Source of the DNA: Bacteroidota bacterium | Lineage (GTDB): Bacteria; Bacteroidota; Bacteroidia; Chitinophagales; Chitinophagaceae | DNA: 12,661 nt | Direction: 5' to 3' | NCBI GenBank assembly: GCA_028875955.1 | Contig: JAGWTX010000012.1 | Coordinates: 1-12,661 of the forward strand | In this document: positions 1 to 6,093 of the stretch, piece after piece | Layout: each line of letters starts with the position of its first letter | How positions within the stretch are numbered: position 1 is the first letter of the stretch | Notes under the pieces: generated by a model | Database searches by the model: none | What the model saw: the letters and a program-made list of their open reading frames with translations, nothing else | What the model was told of the DNA's origin: nothing | Position numbers and translations under genes: made by a program

Positions 1-34
1 GAGTCTCTCCTATTTTGCAGTCAAATAGTCCAAC

Positions 35-481
35 TTGAAGCATCTCCTCCTCTTGAGCCTTATTTCCGTGTTTCTGTTCGCTTGTTCTCCACCCCAGGGC
101 TTTGAATACCGTGACCTGAAAAACCTGAAAATTGAAACCATCGGTTATAACCAGACAGCCCTGGATATGGACCTGGTGTATTACAACCCCAACGGGTTCG
201 GGGTGGATCTTAAGAAAGTGGATTGTGACGTGTATGTCGATAACAGCTATCTTGGAAAATTTCAGCTGGATACCCTGATGCATATCTCCCGGAGATCGGA
301 GTTTGTCCTGCCCTCCCGGATCCTGGTGGATATGAAAACGGTTTTAAAAAACAGCCTGAACTTCCTGTTCAGCCAGGAAGTGCTGATCAATGTAAAAGGC
401 ACAACAAGGGTTGGCAAGGCGGGGATTTTCAAAACCGTACCCTTTCAGTATGAGGCCAGACATAAATTGAATTTGTTTTAA
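35..481 (+). CDS. LEA14/WHy-like lipoprotein
   Basis: Small envelope lipoprotein of 148 residues. The first 17 residues form a lipoprotein signal: K2-H3, a leucine-rich core, then LFAC with the lipidated Cys at about residue 17. The rest resembles the LEA type 2 / WHy beta-sandwich fold, with alternating hydrophobic strands and the typical YYNPNGFGVDLKKVD segment at about residues 49-63, matching the family pattern of a conserved N-P-N followed by a strand. Role unknown; relatives are annotated only as LEA type 2 family proteins. The start is a TTG at 35: an in-frame TAG at 26-28 blocks extension and no ATG lies before the signal peptide, so the non-ATG start is forced if the signal peptide is real. 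A 7-nt TATTTTG at 11-17 could be a weak -7 box. It converges on the CWQC protein gene. Family call moderate, lipoprotein call good. Confidence 0.75.
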   Translation: MKHLLLLSLISVFLFACSPPQGFEYRDLKNLKIETIGYNQTALDMDLVYYNPNGFGVDLKKVDCDVYVDNSYLGKFQLDTLMHISRRSEFVLPSRILVDMKTVLKNSLNFLFSQEVLINVKGTTRVGKAGIFKTVPFQYEARHKLNLF

Positions 482-626
482 TTAGGTAAGCTTGAAGGGT
501 AAGATCCTGCAGGATGGGCATAATTGTGCCAGGTTGAAAGCAGGATTCAACGCGGAGGAAGGGAGTATGGGGAGTTTCGCAGAGAAAGGCGGGGGTTTAG
601 TGTTTGGTAAAGTCTGCTGAGTTGGA
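482..626. other. Convergent gene-free gap with decayed repeats
   Basis: No credible gene lies in these 145 bp between two convergent genes, and no hairpin with a T-tract was found. Visible structure: a 12-bp perfect palindrome ATCCTGCAGGAT at 504-515; a degenerate purine-rich pair, CGCGGAGGAAGG (551-562) and CGCAGAGAAAGG (578-589), 27 bp apart; and a G-rich segment at 592-607 related to the inverted repeat downstream of recF. It reads like decayed intergenic repeat DNA. Confidence 0.5.
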
Positions 627-629
627 TTA
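592..629 (+). repeat. Degenerate copy of the G-rich intergenic repeat
   Basis: GGGGTTTAGTGTTTGG at 592-607 matches the reverse complement of the right arm of the recF-DUF721 inverted repeat (6085 to 6070) at 15 of 16 positions. The 10-mer AGTTGGATTA at 620-629 is identical to 6010-6019, which also follows a G-rich arm. Both modules occur in the same order and orientation relative to the left arm at 5971, so a shared intergenic element is more likely than chance similarity. The second module overlaps the stop codon of the CWQC protein gene. Confidence 0.5.
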
Positions 630-1040
630 GTAATTGATGGGAGCCACATGACAGGGTTTTCCCTTTTGCGGGCCTCCACCATCGGCTGCACGTTTACAGG
701 GTGCGGGCAGGGCTTTGTAGGCGTCTGGTTCCGCTTTTTCATCATCCGCATCGAAACCGGCATTGTTCAGGGCCGCACGGATGGCTTCAGGACTGGTTCT
801 GTCTGGCAGGTATTGTAATTTGATCTCGCCCTGCAGGAGATTGATCTTCCATTGCATGATGCCACTTTCCATATTGGCTTTGTTCTCCACGATCAGGTAT
901 TTATTGAGTTCCTCCTTACACTGCCAGCATTTCAGGTTGGCTGATTTGATGGTAATCCATACGGGTTTGGCGGATTGGGCTTTTACACTGACATGTGCAA
1001 CCAGGAATAAACAAGCGGCTAAAAGGATTCTTTTCATCAT
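627..1040 (-). CDS. Secreted CWQC-motif protein, heavy-metal-associated-like
   Basis: Predicted exported protein of 137 residues. An MMKR start followed by a hydrophobic stretch and VKAQSA at about 19-24 makes a signal peptide with cleavage near residue 21. The mature part has CWQC at 38-41, at the beginning of a region whose length and spacing fit a ferredoxin-like heavy-metal-associated (HMA) domain. The segment AIRAALNNAGFDAD at about 87-100 looks like the closing helix and strand of HMA domains. The tail holds two more Cys (about 115 and 130) and a His. Metal binding or delivery is inferred; the CWQC spacing is the usual CxxC but the flanks diverge. The start at 1040 avoids overlapping pyrE, which ends at 1061, leaving 20 bp and implying co-transcription; the longer reading from 1097 would put charged residues ahead of the signal peptide. 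An unrelated small thiol protein is possible. Confidence 0.7.
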   Translation of the reverse strand: MMKRILLAACLFLVAHVSVKAQSAKPVWITIKSANLKCWQCKEELNKYLIVENKANMESGIMQWKINLLQGEIKLQYLPDRTSPEAIRAALNNAGFDADDEKAEPDAYKALPAPCKRAADGGGPQKGKPCHVAPINY

Positions 1041-1060
1041 ATTCCGTTTTAAGGTTCTGT

Positions 1061-1693
1061 TCAAATACCCTGCCAACCGGCCGGGTCCGTACGCCATTGA
1101 AGCAACAATTGTTCAGTTTCTGGTGAGATCTGTCCTTTTTCCACTGCCAGGCTGATCAGTTGGGTATAATTGGTCAGGGACCGGTAGGGTACACCTGCTT
1201 CCGCAAATGCCGCATCCGCTTTCGCAAAGCCATAGGTAAAAATAGACACCATCCCCACCACTTCTACACCCGCATTCCGCAGTACATCCACCACCTGCAG
1301 ACTGCTTTTACCAGTAGAAATCAGATCCTCGATCACCAATACCCGTTGCCCGGGTGTATAAAAGCCTTCGATCTGGTTACCCAAACCATGTTCCTTGGGT
1401 TTGGGTCGGACATAGATATAGGGCAGTTTTAACTGGTCTGCCGCCATCATACCCCAGGGAATACCCGCCGTAGCCACGCCTGCCAGCACTTCGGCAGTCG
1501 GAAACTGTTCGAAAACCACATTACAGAGTTCACTTTTGATAAAGTCGCGCACAAAGGGAAAGGACAATACTTTCCGGTTATCGCAATAGATCGGGCTTTT
1601 CCAGCCACTGGCCCAGGTAAAGGGATTTTCCGGACTCAGTTTTACGGCTGCAACCTGCAGCAATTTTTCGGCAACGGCTTTCTCGTTTGTCAT
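1061..1693 (-). CDS. pyrE: Orotate phosphoribosyltransferase
   Basis: Converts orotate plus PRPP to orotidine 5'-monophosphate, the fifth step of de novo UMP synthesis, in the cytoplasm. At 210 residues it has normal family length. The PRPP-binding motif VLVIEDLISTGKSSL lies at 118-132, and the flexible-loop segment YVRPKPKEHGLGNQIEG at 94-110 carries the lysines and His typical of OPRTase. GVATAGIPWG at about 72-81 and the N-terminal FTWASGWKSPIYCDNR at about 25-40 fit the orotate side. The ATG at 1693 is preceded, 4 nt away, by a TACTTTCG box, so the transcript may begin at or next to the start codon. It leads a two-gene minus-strand unit with the CWQC protein and diverges from the NUDIX gene. 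Other pyr genes lie about 1.6 kb away on the same strand, not in one operon. Confidence 0.96.
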   Translation of the reverse strand: MTNEKAVAEKLLQVAAVKLSPENPFTWASGWKSPIYCDNRKVLSFPFVRDFIKSELCNVVFEQFPTAEVLAGVATAGIPWGMMAADQLKLPYIYVRPKPKEHGLGNQIEGFYTPGQRVLVIEDLISTGKSSLQVVDVLRNAGVEVVGMVSIFTYGFAKADAAFAEAGVPYRSLTNYTQLISLAVEKGQISPETEQLLLQWRTDPAGWQGI

Positions 1694-1697
1694 GCGG

Positions 1698-1705
1698 CGA
1701 AAGTA
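1698..1705 (-). promoter_or_regulatory. Candidate pyrE -7 box
   Basis: The minus strand reads TACTTTCG here, one mismatch from the Bacteroidota -7 consensus TAnnTTTG, followed by CCGC and the pyrE ATG. I see no good TTTG -33 element at the usual distance. With transcription starting a few nt after the box, the mRNA would be leaderless or nearly so. Confidence 0.5.
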
Positions 1706-1745
1706 CGCAAATGATTAATTTAGAATACCCTGTTCCCGTATCCGT

Positions 1746-1777
1746 TTTGGGAAATCGCAAAAATGGGGACAATTTTA
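1746..1777 (+). promoter_or_regulatory. Candidate NUDIX gene promoter
   Basis: TTTG at 1746-1749, a 20-bp spacer, then CAATTTTA at 1770-1777, ending 7 nt before the ATG. This resembles the Bacteroidota TTTG / TAnnTTTG pair with two mismatches in the -7 box. The nrnA promoter candidate has the same TTTG-N20-CAATTTTn layout. Confidence 0.4.
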
Positions 1778-1784
1778 GGGGATC

Positions 1785-2201
1785 ATGGAAAAAAAGACAA
1801 TCATTGCCGGTGGCGGTTTGGTATTGAATGACCAGCAGGAAATCCTGATGATCTTCCGCAGGGGAAAATGGGATCTTCCCAAAGGGAAACTGGATCCGGG
1901 TGAAACCATTGAAGCCTGTGCGGAAAGAGAGATCAAAGAGGAAACCGGATTAACAGAAGTCATCGTAGGCAGGAAATTATCCGTTACGCATCATACCTAT
2001 TTCGACACGTATCTGCAGGAGGAAGTGATCAAGGAAACGCATTGGTTTCTGATGCAGGCACCGGGCAAACAAACCCTGGTACCACAAACCGAAGAAGACA
2101 TCACGGAAATCAGATGGGTGGCCGAAAAAGACCGGGAAGCCTGTCTGGCGAACAGTTATGATACCATTGTATCGCTGATCCGGGAATGGGAATCGGAGTA
2201 A
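1785..2201 (+). CDS. NUDIX hydrolase
   Basis: A 138-residue single-domain NUDIX pyrophosphohydrolase. The complete box runs from residue 34 to 56: G34, E40, then R48-E49, E52-E53 and G55-L56, matching GX5EX7REUXEEXGU with every metal-binding and catalytic position present. It should hydrolyse a nucleoside diphosphate linked to another group, using Mg or Mn; the substrate cannot be read from the sequence. Candidates include oxidised NTPs, dinucleoside polyphosphates, ADP-sugars and capped RNA. The WDLPKGKLDPGE segment is common in the MutT/Ap4A-type branch. It sits alone on the plus strand, divergent from pyrE across 91 bp and convergent with the thioesterase gene, with 37 bp between the stops and no obvious terminator. 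Confidence 0.93.
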   Translation: MEKKTIIAGGGLVLNDQQEILMIFRRGKWDLPKGKLDPGETIEACAEREIKEETGLTEVIVGRKLSVTHHTYFDTYLQEEVIKETHWFLMQAPGKQTLVPQTEEDITEIRWVAEKDREACLANSYDTIVSLIREWESE

Positions 2202-2238
2202 GCAGGCCCGGCAGGTAAATACCGAACCCAAAACAGAT

Positions 2239-2667
2239 TTATCTTTTTTTGAGAATGGCCACTGTAAGCCGGCTGATACAAATCAGCTTATCCGCTTCAT
2301 CGGTGATACGGATCTCCCAAACATGTGAGCTGGCTCCCAGATGAATGGGTTTTGCAGTTCCCGTAACCCATCCCTGCCTCGCGCTTCTGATATGATTGGC
2401 ATTGATCTCCTGCCCTACACAGATCCAATGATCGGTATCGATCACCAGGGCAGAACCGATGCTACCCAATGTTTCCGCCAATGCCACGGATGCACCGCCA
2501 TGTAACAATCCATAGGGTTGTTTTGTCCGGTGATCAACAGGCATCACCGCCTGGATGAAATTATCACCCAGTCCGGTAAAACGGATACCCAGGTGATCTC
2601 CCATGGTGTCTTTTCCCAGGTGGGAGAAATCCGATAATTGCAGGTCTTTTTTAAACCAGATTGACAT
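2239..2667 (-). CDS. Hotdog-fold acyl-CoA thioesterase, YdiI/MenI-like
   Basis: A 142-residue hotdog thioesterase of the PaaI/YdiI group. The motif LLHGGASVALAETLGS lies at about 54-69, with HGGAS and the likely catalytic Glu at 65, followed by EINANHIRSAR at about 87-97 and KPIHLGASSHVWEI at about 106-119. These segments closely follow the E. coli YdiI pattern as I remember it. YdiI hydrolyses 1,4-dihydroxy-2-naphthoyl-CoA in menaquinone synthesis. Bacteroidota use menaquinone, so that role is plausible, but the family is promiscuous and no other men gene is in view. It is the last gene of the minus-strand run, 58 bp after coaD, with no clear promoter or terminator of its own. Confidence 0.85.
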   Translation of the reverse strand: MSIWFKKDLQLSDFSHLGKDTMGDHLGIRFTGLGDNFIQAVMPVDHRTKQPYGLLHGGASVALAETLGSIGSALVIDTDHWICVGQEINANHIRSARQGWVTGTAKPIHLGASSHVWEIRITDEADKLICISRLTVAILKKR

Positions 2668-2725
2668 AGTGGATTACCTGTTTTGATGCGTTTTCAGAGG
2701 GTTCTGTCCTGGCTTTCGCTAAAGC

Positions 2726-3196
2726 TTATGCATACAGTGTCTTGTTCACGGCTTCGGGTAAGAAGGGGGAAGCATTTCCACCATTGCGGATGATATCCCG
2801 CACAATCGTGGAAGCCACGGATGTGTATTTGGGTTCTCCGGTCAGAAAGATGGTTTCAATATTCTTATCCAGGGTGCGATTGGCATCGGCAATGGTTTTC
2901 TCGTATTCGAAATCGCTGACATACCGAATTCCCCGAAGGATAAAATTGGCATGAATCAGTTTACAGTAATCCACCGTTAACCCGTCATACACCACACTCT
3001 CCACCTTGGGCTCGTTTTGATAAATCTCCTTGAACCATTCCATTCTTTGTGCTGCGCTGAACATGGGATTCTTGGCGGAATTGATCCCGATCCCGATGTA
3101 AATCTTATCAAACAGGGGGATGGCCCGGTTGATGATATCCACATGTCCCAGGGTAACGGGATCGAAGGTTCCGGGAAAAAGACAGATTCTTTGCAT
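2726..3196 (-). CDS. coaD: Phosphopantetheine adenylyltransferase
   Basis: Transfers AMP from ATP to 4'-phosphopantetheine to give dephospho-CoA, the penultimate step of coenzyme A synthesis. The protein is 156 residues, normal for CoaD. It begins RICLFPGTFDPVTLGH, holding the nucleotidyltransferase T/HxGH motif at about residues 10-18. RGIRYVSDFEYEKTIADANR follows mid-protein, and YTSVASTIVRDI near the end corresponds to the ISSTxxR-type motif. I chose the ATG at 3196; a TTG at 3223 extends the frame by nine residues that family members lack and overlaps a candidate -7 box. It lies 80 bp downstream of pyrB on the same strand and probably has its own promoter. Confidence 0.95.
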   Translation of the reverse strand: MQRICLFPGTFDPVTLGHVDIINRAIPLFDKIYIGIGINSAKNPMFSAAQRMEWFKEIYQNEPKVESVVYDGLTVDYCKLIHANFILRGIRYVSDFEYEKTIADANRTLDKNIETIFLTGEPKYTSVASTIVRDIIRNGGNASPFLPEAVNKTLYA

Positions 3197-3220
3197 ACTA
3201 CAGGTTAAAATGAAGAGGAA

Positions 3221-3249
3221 CAAAGTACAAAATACGAAATCAAAAACAA
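3221..3249 (-). promoter_or_regulatory. Candidate coaD promoter
   Basis: The minus strand carries TTG at 3249-3247, a 19-bp spacer, then TACTTTG at 3227-3221. This is a 7-nt variant of TAnnTTTG, ending 24 nt before the coaD ATG. The same short form appears as TAATTTG before recF. Confidence 0.35.
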
Positions 3250-3276
3250 GTGCGGGTTACCGATGGAAAATGCGCC

Positions 3277-4206
3277 TTATCCGTTTTCCCTGTCCATCAA
3301 CAAATACAAGACAGCCATTCTGACCGCTACCCCATTCTCTACCTGGTTGAGGATGATGGAATAGGGTCCGTCGGCTACATCGCTGTCAAGTTCCACGCCC
3401 CGGTTTATCGGGCCGGGGTGCATGATGACAATGTCTTTGCCCAGGCTTTCCAGCAGTTTCCGTTTGATGCCGTATGCCAGGTTGTATTCCCGTAAGGAAG
3501 AGAACAAGGGCTGGTTCTGCCGTTCCAGCTGGATCCGCAGCACATTGGCCACATCACACCATTGTAGGGCTTTTTTGAGGTTATATTCGACCTGTACACC
3601 CAATGCCTCACTGATGTATTTGGGTATCAGGGTGGGTGGTCCGGCCACCATGACTTCGGCACCCATCTTACGGAGCAGGTACATATTGCTCAAGGCTACC
3701 CGGCTGTGCATGATATCCCCGATGATGGCAATTCGTTTGCCTTCCAGTTTGCCCAGTTTCTCCTGCATGGAAAAGGCATCCAGCAAAGCCTGTGTGGGGT
3801 GTTCATTGATGCCATCGCCTGCATTTACAATAGCAGCCGGTATGTGTTTGGCCAGGAAATGCGGGGCACCGGATGCGCTGTGCCGCATCACCACCATGTC
3901 CACTTTCATGCTCAGGATATTGTTTACCGTATCGAGCAGGGTTTCGCCTTTTGCGGAGGAAGAACTACTGGCTGTGAAATTGAGTACATCGGCTGATAAC
4001 CTGCGTTCGGCTAATTCAAATGACATACGCGTACGGGTGGAATTCTCGTAAAAAAGATTCACAATGGTCACATCCCGTAAGGAAGGAACTTTTTTAACCG
4101 GTCGCTGTAAAACGTCTTTGAATTGCTGGGCAGTGGAGAGAATTAACTGAATATCTTCTCTGTTGAGATCCTTGATACCAAGAAGATGTTTGGTAGATAG
4201 TTTCAT
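3277..4206 (-). CDS. pyrB: Aspartate carbamoyltransferase, catalytic subunit
   Basis: Condenses carbamoyl phosphate with aspartate to N-carbamoyl-aspartate, the committed step of pyrimidine synthesis. At 309 residues it is the usual catalytic-chain length. Carbamoyl-phosphate site: STRTR at 56-60. The flexible loop with the active-site Lys is SSSSAKGE at 81-88. HPTQ is at 136-139. The aspartate-side RIQLERQ is at 224-230 and HPGPINRG at 263-270. The second Arg of the usual RxQxER pattern is present, so it should be active. No regulatory pyrI lies in the window. It follows pyrR by 66 bp but has an excellent promoter of its own in that gap, so it may be expressed both by readthrough and independently. 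The ATG at 4206 sits 7 nt after that -7 box. Confidence 0.97.
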   Translation of the reverse strand: MKLSTKHLLGIKDLNREDIQLILSTAQQFKDVLQRPVKKVPSLRDVTIVNLFYENSTRTRMSFELAERRLSADVLNFTASSSSSAKGETLLDTVNNILSMKVDMVVMRHSASGAPHFLAKHIPAAIVNAGDGINEHPTQALLDAFSMQEKLGKLEGKRIAIIGDIMHSRVALSNMYLLRKMGAEVMVAGPPTLIPKYISEALGVQVEYNLKKALQWCDVANVLRIQLERQNQPLFSSLREYNLAYGIKRKLLESLGKDIVIMHPGPINRGVELDSDVADGPYSIILNQVENGVAVRMAVLYLLMDRENG

Positions 4207-4213
4207 TAAAAAT

Positions 4214-4245
4214 CAAAGATAGTAAATTCCGGAATATCGTTACAA
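4214..4245 (-). promoter_or_regulatory. pyrB promoter, consensus -7 box
   Basis: The minus strand reads TATCTTTG at 4221-4214, an exact TAnnTTTG match, with TTG at 4245-4243 separated from it by 21 bp. The box ends 7 nt before the pyrB ATG. A 10-bp palindrome (4226-4235) sits in the spacer between the two elements, where a repressor would block polymerase. Confidence 0.6.
4226..4235. promoter_or_regulatory. Palindrome in the pyrB promoter spacer
   Basis: ATTCCGGAAT is a perfect 10-bp palindrome lying between the -33 and -7 elements of the pyrB promoter. The same 10-mer recurs at 4909-4918, just inside recF. Operator function is inference; the position is suggestive. Confidence 0.35.
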
Positions 4246-4272
4246 GAAAGATAAGGCTGGAAACCAGATCAC

Positions 4273-4800
4273 TTAAATCAATACCACTTCATCCACCGCA
4301 TCCTTTTCCTGCCAGCAAACTTTTACCTTCTGGGAAATGATGGTATCGATCACTTTCCCTGCATAATCGGGTTGAATCGGTAATTCCCGGCTAAAACGCC
4401 GGTCGATCAGTACACAGAGGGAAACATGCGAAGGCCGGCCGAATGCCAGCAGCGCATCCAGTGCCGCTCGGATGGTGCGACCCGTGTAAAGCACATCATC
4501 GATCAGGATCACTTTTTTGTTTTCGATGCTGAAAGGGATATCGGTCTGGTTGGCGATATGCAGGCTTTTCCTGACATCATCCCTGTAAAAAGTGATATCC
4601 AGTTTGCCGTATTTGATTTTATCAGGTGACACGATGCCGCCCAGTTCCGCAACGATCCGGTCGCTGAGATATATCCCCCGGGGTTGCAGACCAATGATCA
4701 CCGTATCTGTGAGTTGCAGATGATTTTCCAAGATCTGGTGTGCCAGTCTTTTTACCGTAAGCGCCAGTTGTTGTCCGGTTAATATCGTCTTCAAAACCAA
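4273..4800 (-). CDS. pyrR: PyrR: pyr regulator / uracil phosphoribosyltransferase
   Basis: A type I phosphoribosyltransferase of the PyrR family, 175 residues. In Bacillus, PyrR binds pyr mRNA in response to UMP/UTP and PRPP and has uracil phosphoribosyltransferase activity. The PRPP loop VILIDDVLYTGRTIRAAL is at 97-114, and LIDRRFSRELPIQPDYAGK at about 131-149 is the PyrR-specific segment. GLQPRGIYLSDRI (about 37-49) and KLDITFYRDD (about 66-75) also fit. Start is uncertain: frame opens with TTG at 4800 and a second TTG at 4794, and no in-frame ATG exists before a stop at 4830. The 4794 start (MKTILTG) may be better, because 4805-4798 reads AAAATTTG on the minus strand, a possible -7 box. 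It precedes pyrB, consistent with pyrimidine control, but no attenuator-type hairpin with a T-run is visible upstream of pyrB. Confidence 0.93.
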   Translation of the reverse strand: MVLKTILTGQQLALTVKRLAHQILENHLQLTDTVIIGLQPRGIYLSDRIVAELGGIVSPDKIKYGKLDITFYRDDVRKSLHIANQTDIPFSIENKKVILIDDVLYTGRTIRAALDALLAFGRPSHVSLCVLIDRRFSRELPIQPDYAGKVIDTIISQKVKVCWQEKDAVDEVVLI

Positions 4801-4862
4801 ATTTTTATTAAAAATAAATGCTTTCTGTCATACGTGAGATGAATAATTCAGCCAGTTCTGGT

Positions 4863-4870
4863 TTAATTTG
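4863..4870 (+). promoter_or_regulatory. Candidate recF -7 box
   Basis: TTAATTTG here is one mismatch from TAnnTTTG (or TAATTTG, a 7-nt form), ending 6 nt before the recF ATG at 4877. It overlaps the upstream in-frame TTG at 4868, which argues that this TTG is promoter sequence rather than a start codon. No clear -33 element. Confidence 0.35.
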
Positions 4871-4876
4871 CCGCGG

Positions 4877-5962
4877 ATGCTGAGACTGGGTTCCATATCA
4901 CTGGTACAATTCCGGAATTATCCGGAAGCAAGTTTTCCTTTTGTGGAAAGAATCGTGGGTATTTGCGGATTGAACGGAACCGGTAAAACCAATTTGCTGG
5001 ATGCCATCTATTATCTCAGTTTTTCCAGGAGTTATTTTTCCAGACCCGACAGCCAGAATGTTCAGCATGGAATGGCGGGAATGCGTTTGTCGGGCAGCTT
5101 TGAGCTGAACGGGGAAAAACAGGAGCTGGTTTGCATCCTCAGGGAGAATAACCGAAAAGAGCTGATCCTGAACGAGGAGGCCTATCGAAAATTATCAGAC
5201 CATATTGGCAAATTTCCTTGTGTGATGATCGCTCCGGATGATGTGGTCATCATTACCGGAGGCAGTGAGGAAAGAAGAAACGGAATCGACAGTTTGTTAT
5301 CCCAACTGGAAAAGCCCTATCTGCTGAACCTGATTGATCATAACCGGATCCTGCAGCAACGCAACAGCTTGTTGAAAGCGGCTGCTGAATCGGGTATACT
5401 TGACGAGGCCCTGCTCGAAATCCTCAACACCCAATTGATTGCAAAGGGAAACTGGTTGTATGAAAAAAGAAAAGCCTTCCTGAATGCCTATCTCCCATTG
5501 GTGATTTCCCTGTATGAAAAAATTGCAGGCAGGGATGATGGCCTACTGATCCGATACGAGAGTCAACTTCACCAGACTGATTTTGCTGGACTGCTGAAAA
5601 ACAACCAGTCACGCGATCTTGTCCTGCAAAGAACCACGGGAGGCATCCACAGGGATGACCTGGTGTTCACGATGGGCAATGCCGCATTCAAGACCGAAGC
5701 GTCACAGGGACAAAGAAAAAGCCTGCTTTTTGCTCTCAAACTGGCCGAGTGGCAGACCCTCAAAGAAAAAAAAGGGTTCACTCCCATCCTGCTGTTGGAT
5801 GATGTGTTTGAAAAACTGGATGAAAACAGGATGTACCAGTTATTGCATTGGGTTTGCACTGAAAGTGACGGCCAGGTTTTTATCACCGACACCCATGCAG
5901 ACAGGTTACAGGAACATCTGGAGGAAATGGATGTTTCGTATCAGATGATACAGTTAGAATAG
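4877..5962 (+). CDS. recF: DNA replication/repair protein RecF
   Basis: An SMC-like ABC ATPase that binds gapped DNA and, with RecO and RecR, loads RecA at stalled forks and single-strand gaps. At 361 residues from the ATG, it has normal length. Walker A GLNGTGKTN is at 31-39, after the conserved QFRNY at 11-15. The APDDVVIITGGSEERR segment is at 119-134, the ABC signature SQGQRKSLLFALKLA at 276-290, and Walker B ILLLDDVFEKLDE at 304-316. All ATPase elements are intact. The ATG at 4877 gives MLRLGSISLVQF, like other RecF proteins; the TTG at 4868 adds three residues inside a probable -7 box. It diverges from pyrR across about 76 bp and precedes the DUF721 gene, a pairing seen in other Bacteroidota and in actinobacteria. 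dnaA, dnaN and gyrB are absent, so this is not the classical origin cluster. Confidence 0.96.
   Translation: MLRLGSISLVQFRNYPEASFPFVERIVGICGLNGTGKTNLLDAIYYLSFSRSYFSRPDSQNVQHGMAGMRLSGSFELNGEKQELVCILRENNRKELILNEEAYRKLSDHIGKFPCVMIAPDDVVIITGGSEERRNGIDSLLSQLEKPYLLNLIDHNRILQQRNSLLKAAAESGILDEALLEILNTQLIAKGNWLYEKRKAFLNAYLPLVISLYEKIAGRDDGLLIRYESQLHQTDFAGLLKNNQSRDLVLQRTTGGIHRDDLVFTMGNAAFKTEASQGQRKSLLFALKLAEWQTLKEKKGFTPILLLDDVFEKLDENRMYQLLHWVCTESDGQVFITDTHADRLQEHLEEMDVSYQMIQLE
4908..4919. repeat. Palindrome at the 5' end of recF
   Basis: AATTCCGGAATT is a perfect 12-bp palindrome within codons 11-14 of recF. It contains the same ATTCCGGAAT 10-mer found in the pyrB promoter spacer. Being coding, it may be coincidental. 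Confidence 0.3.
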
Positions 5963-5970
5963 AATGTTTT

Positions 5971-6085
5971 GGGTTTGGCGTTTGGGGTTTGGGGTTGTTA
6001 TGGGTTTGTAGTTGGATTAATGGATTAATGATCTTAACAATTGTAAAAAATGGTTGAAAACTCCCAACCCCAAACACCAAACCCC
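5971..6085. repeat. Long G-rich inverted repeat between recF and DUF721
   Basis: The arms 5971-5989 and 6066-6084 are 19 bp each and pair at 18 of 19 positions (mismatch at 5979), separated by 76 nt. Both are built from TTTGG / GGGG units, and the left arm continues to 5994 with another GGGG. On the plus strand, G-tracts at 5971-5973, 5984-5987, 5991-5994 and 6002-6004 could form a G-quadruplex; the C-tracts at 6063-6097 give the bottom strand similar potential. The loop holds a tandem 8-bp repeat GGATTAAT at 6014-6021 and 6022-6029. A related degenerate segment lies at 592-629. There is no T-tract, so a terminator role is not obvious. Confidence 0.75.
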
Positions 6086-6093
6086 TAACTTTA
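6086..6093 (+). promoter_or_regulatory. Candidate DUF721 gene -7 box
   Basis: TAACTTTA fits TAnnTTTG with one mismatch at the last base and ends 4 nt before the ATG at 6098. It abuts the right arm of the inverted repeat. No TTTG lies at the expected -33 spacing; the repeat arm occupies that place. Confidence 0.35.

Noticed and set aside
1..34. End of an upstream gene at the left edge
   Set aside because: Two plus-strand frames end in stops near 28 and 36 and could be C-termini, but a dozen codons are too few to support any call.
482..763. A minus-strand frame starting inside the CWQC gene and covering the gap
   Set aside because: It overlaps the real gene in another frame, its product is low-complexity Pro/Arg-rich, and the gap is repeat-like.
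1041..1097. N-terminal extension of the CWQC protein overlapping pyrE
   Set aside because: It would bury the signal peptide behind an Arg/Gly-rich stretch; the ATG at 1040 directly precedes a good signal peptide.
2700..2730. Hairpin GCTTT-CGCT-AAAGC after coaD as a terminator
   Set aside because: The 5-bp stem is too weak and no T-run follows in either direction.
3422..4051. A 209-codon open frame on the plus strand opposite pyrB
   Set aside because: It is fully antisense to a pyrB with all motifs intact, its product is Ser/Arg/Met-rich with no recognisable domain, and it has no promoter.
4207..4272. PyrR-dependent attenuator between pyrR and pyrB
   Set aside because: Only a 4-bp CTGG/CCAG hairpin is present on the RNA, without a T-run or the Bacillus-type PyrR binding loop.
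5619..5948. A 109-codon plus-strand frame inside recF
   Set aside because: It is a frame-shifted shadow of the recF Walker B and signature region; RecF itself is complete in its own frame.
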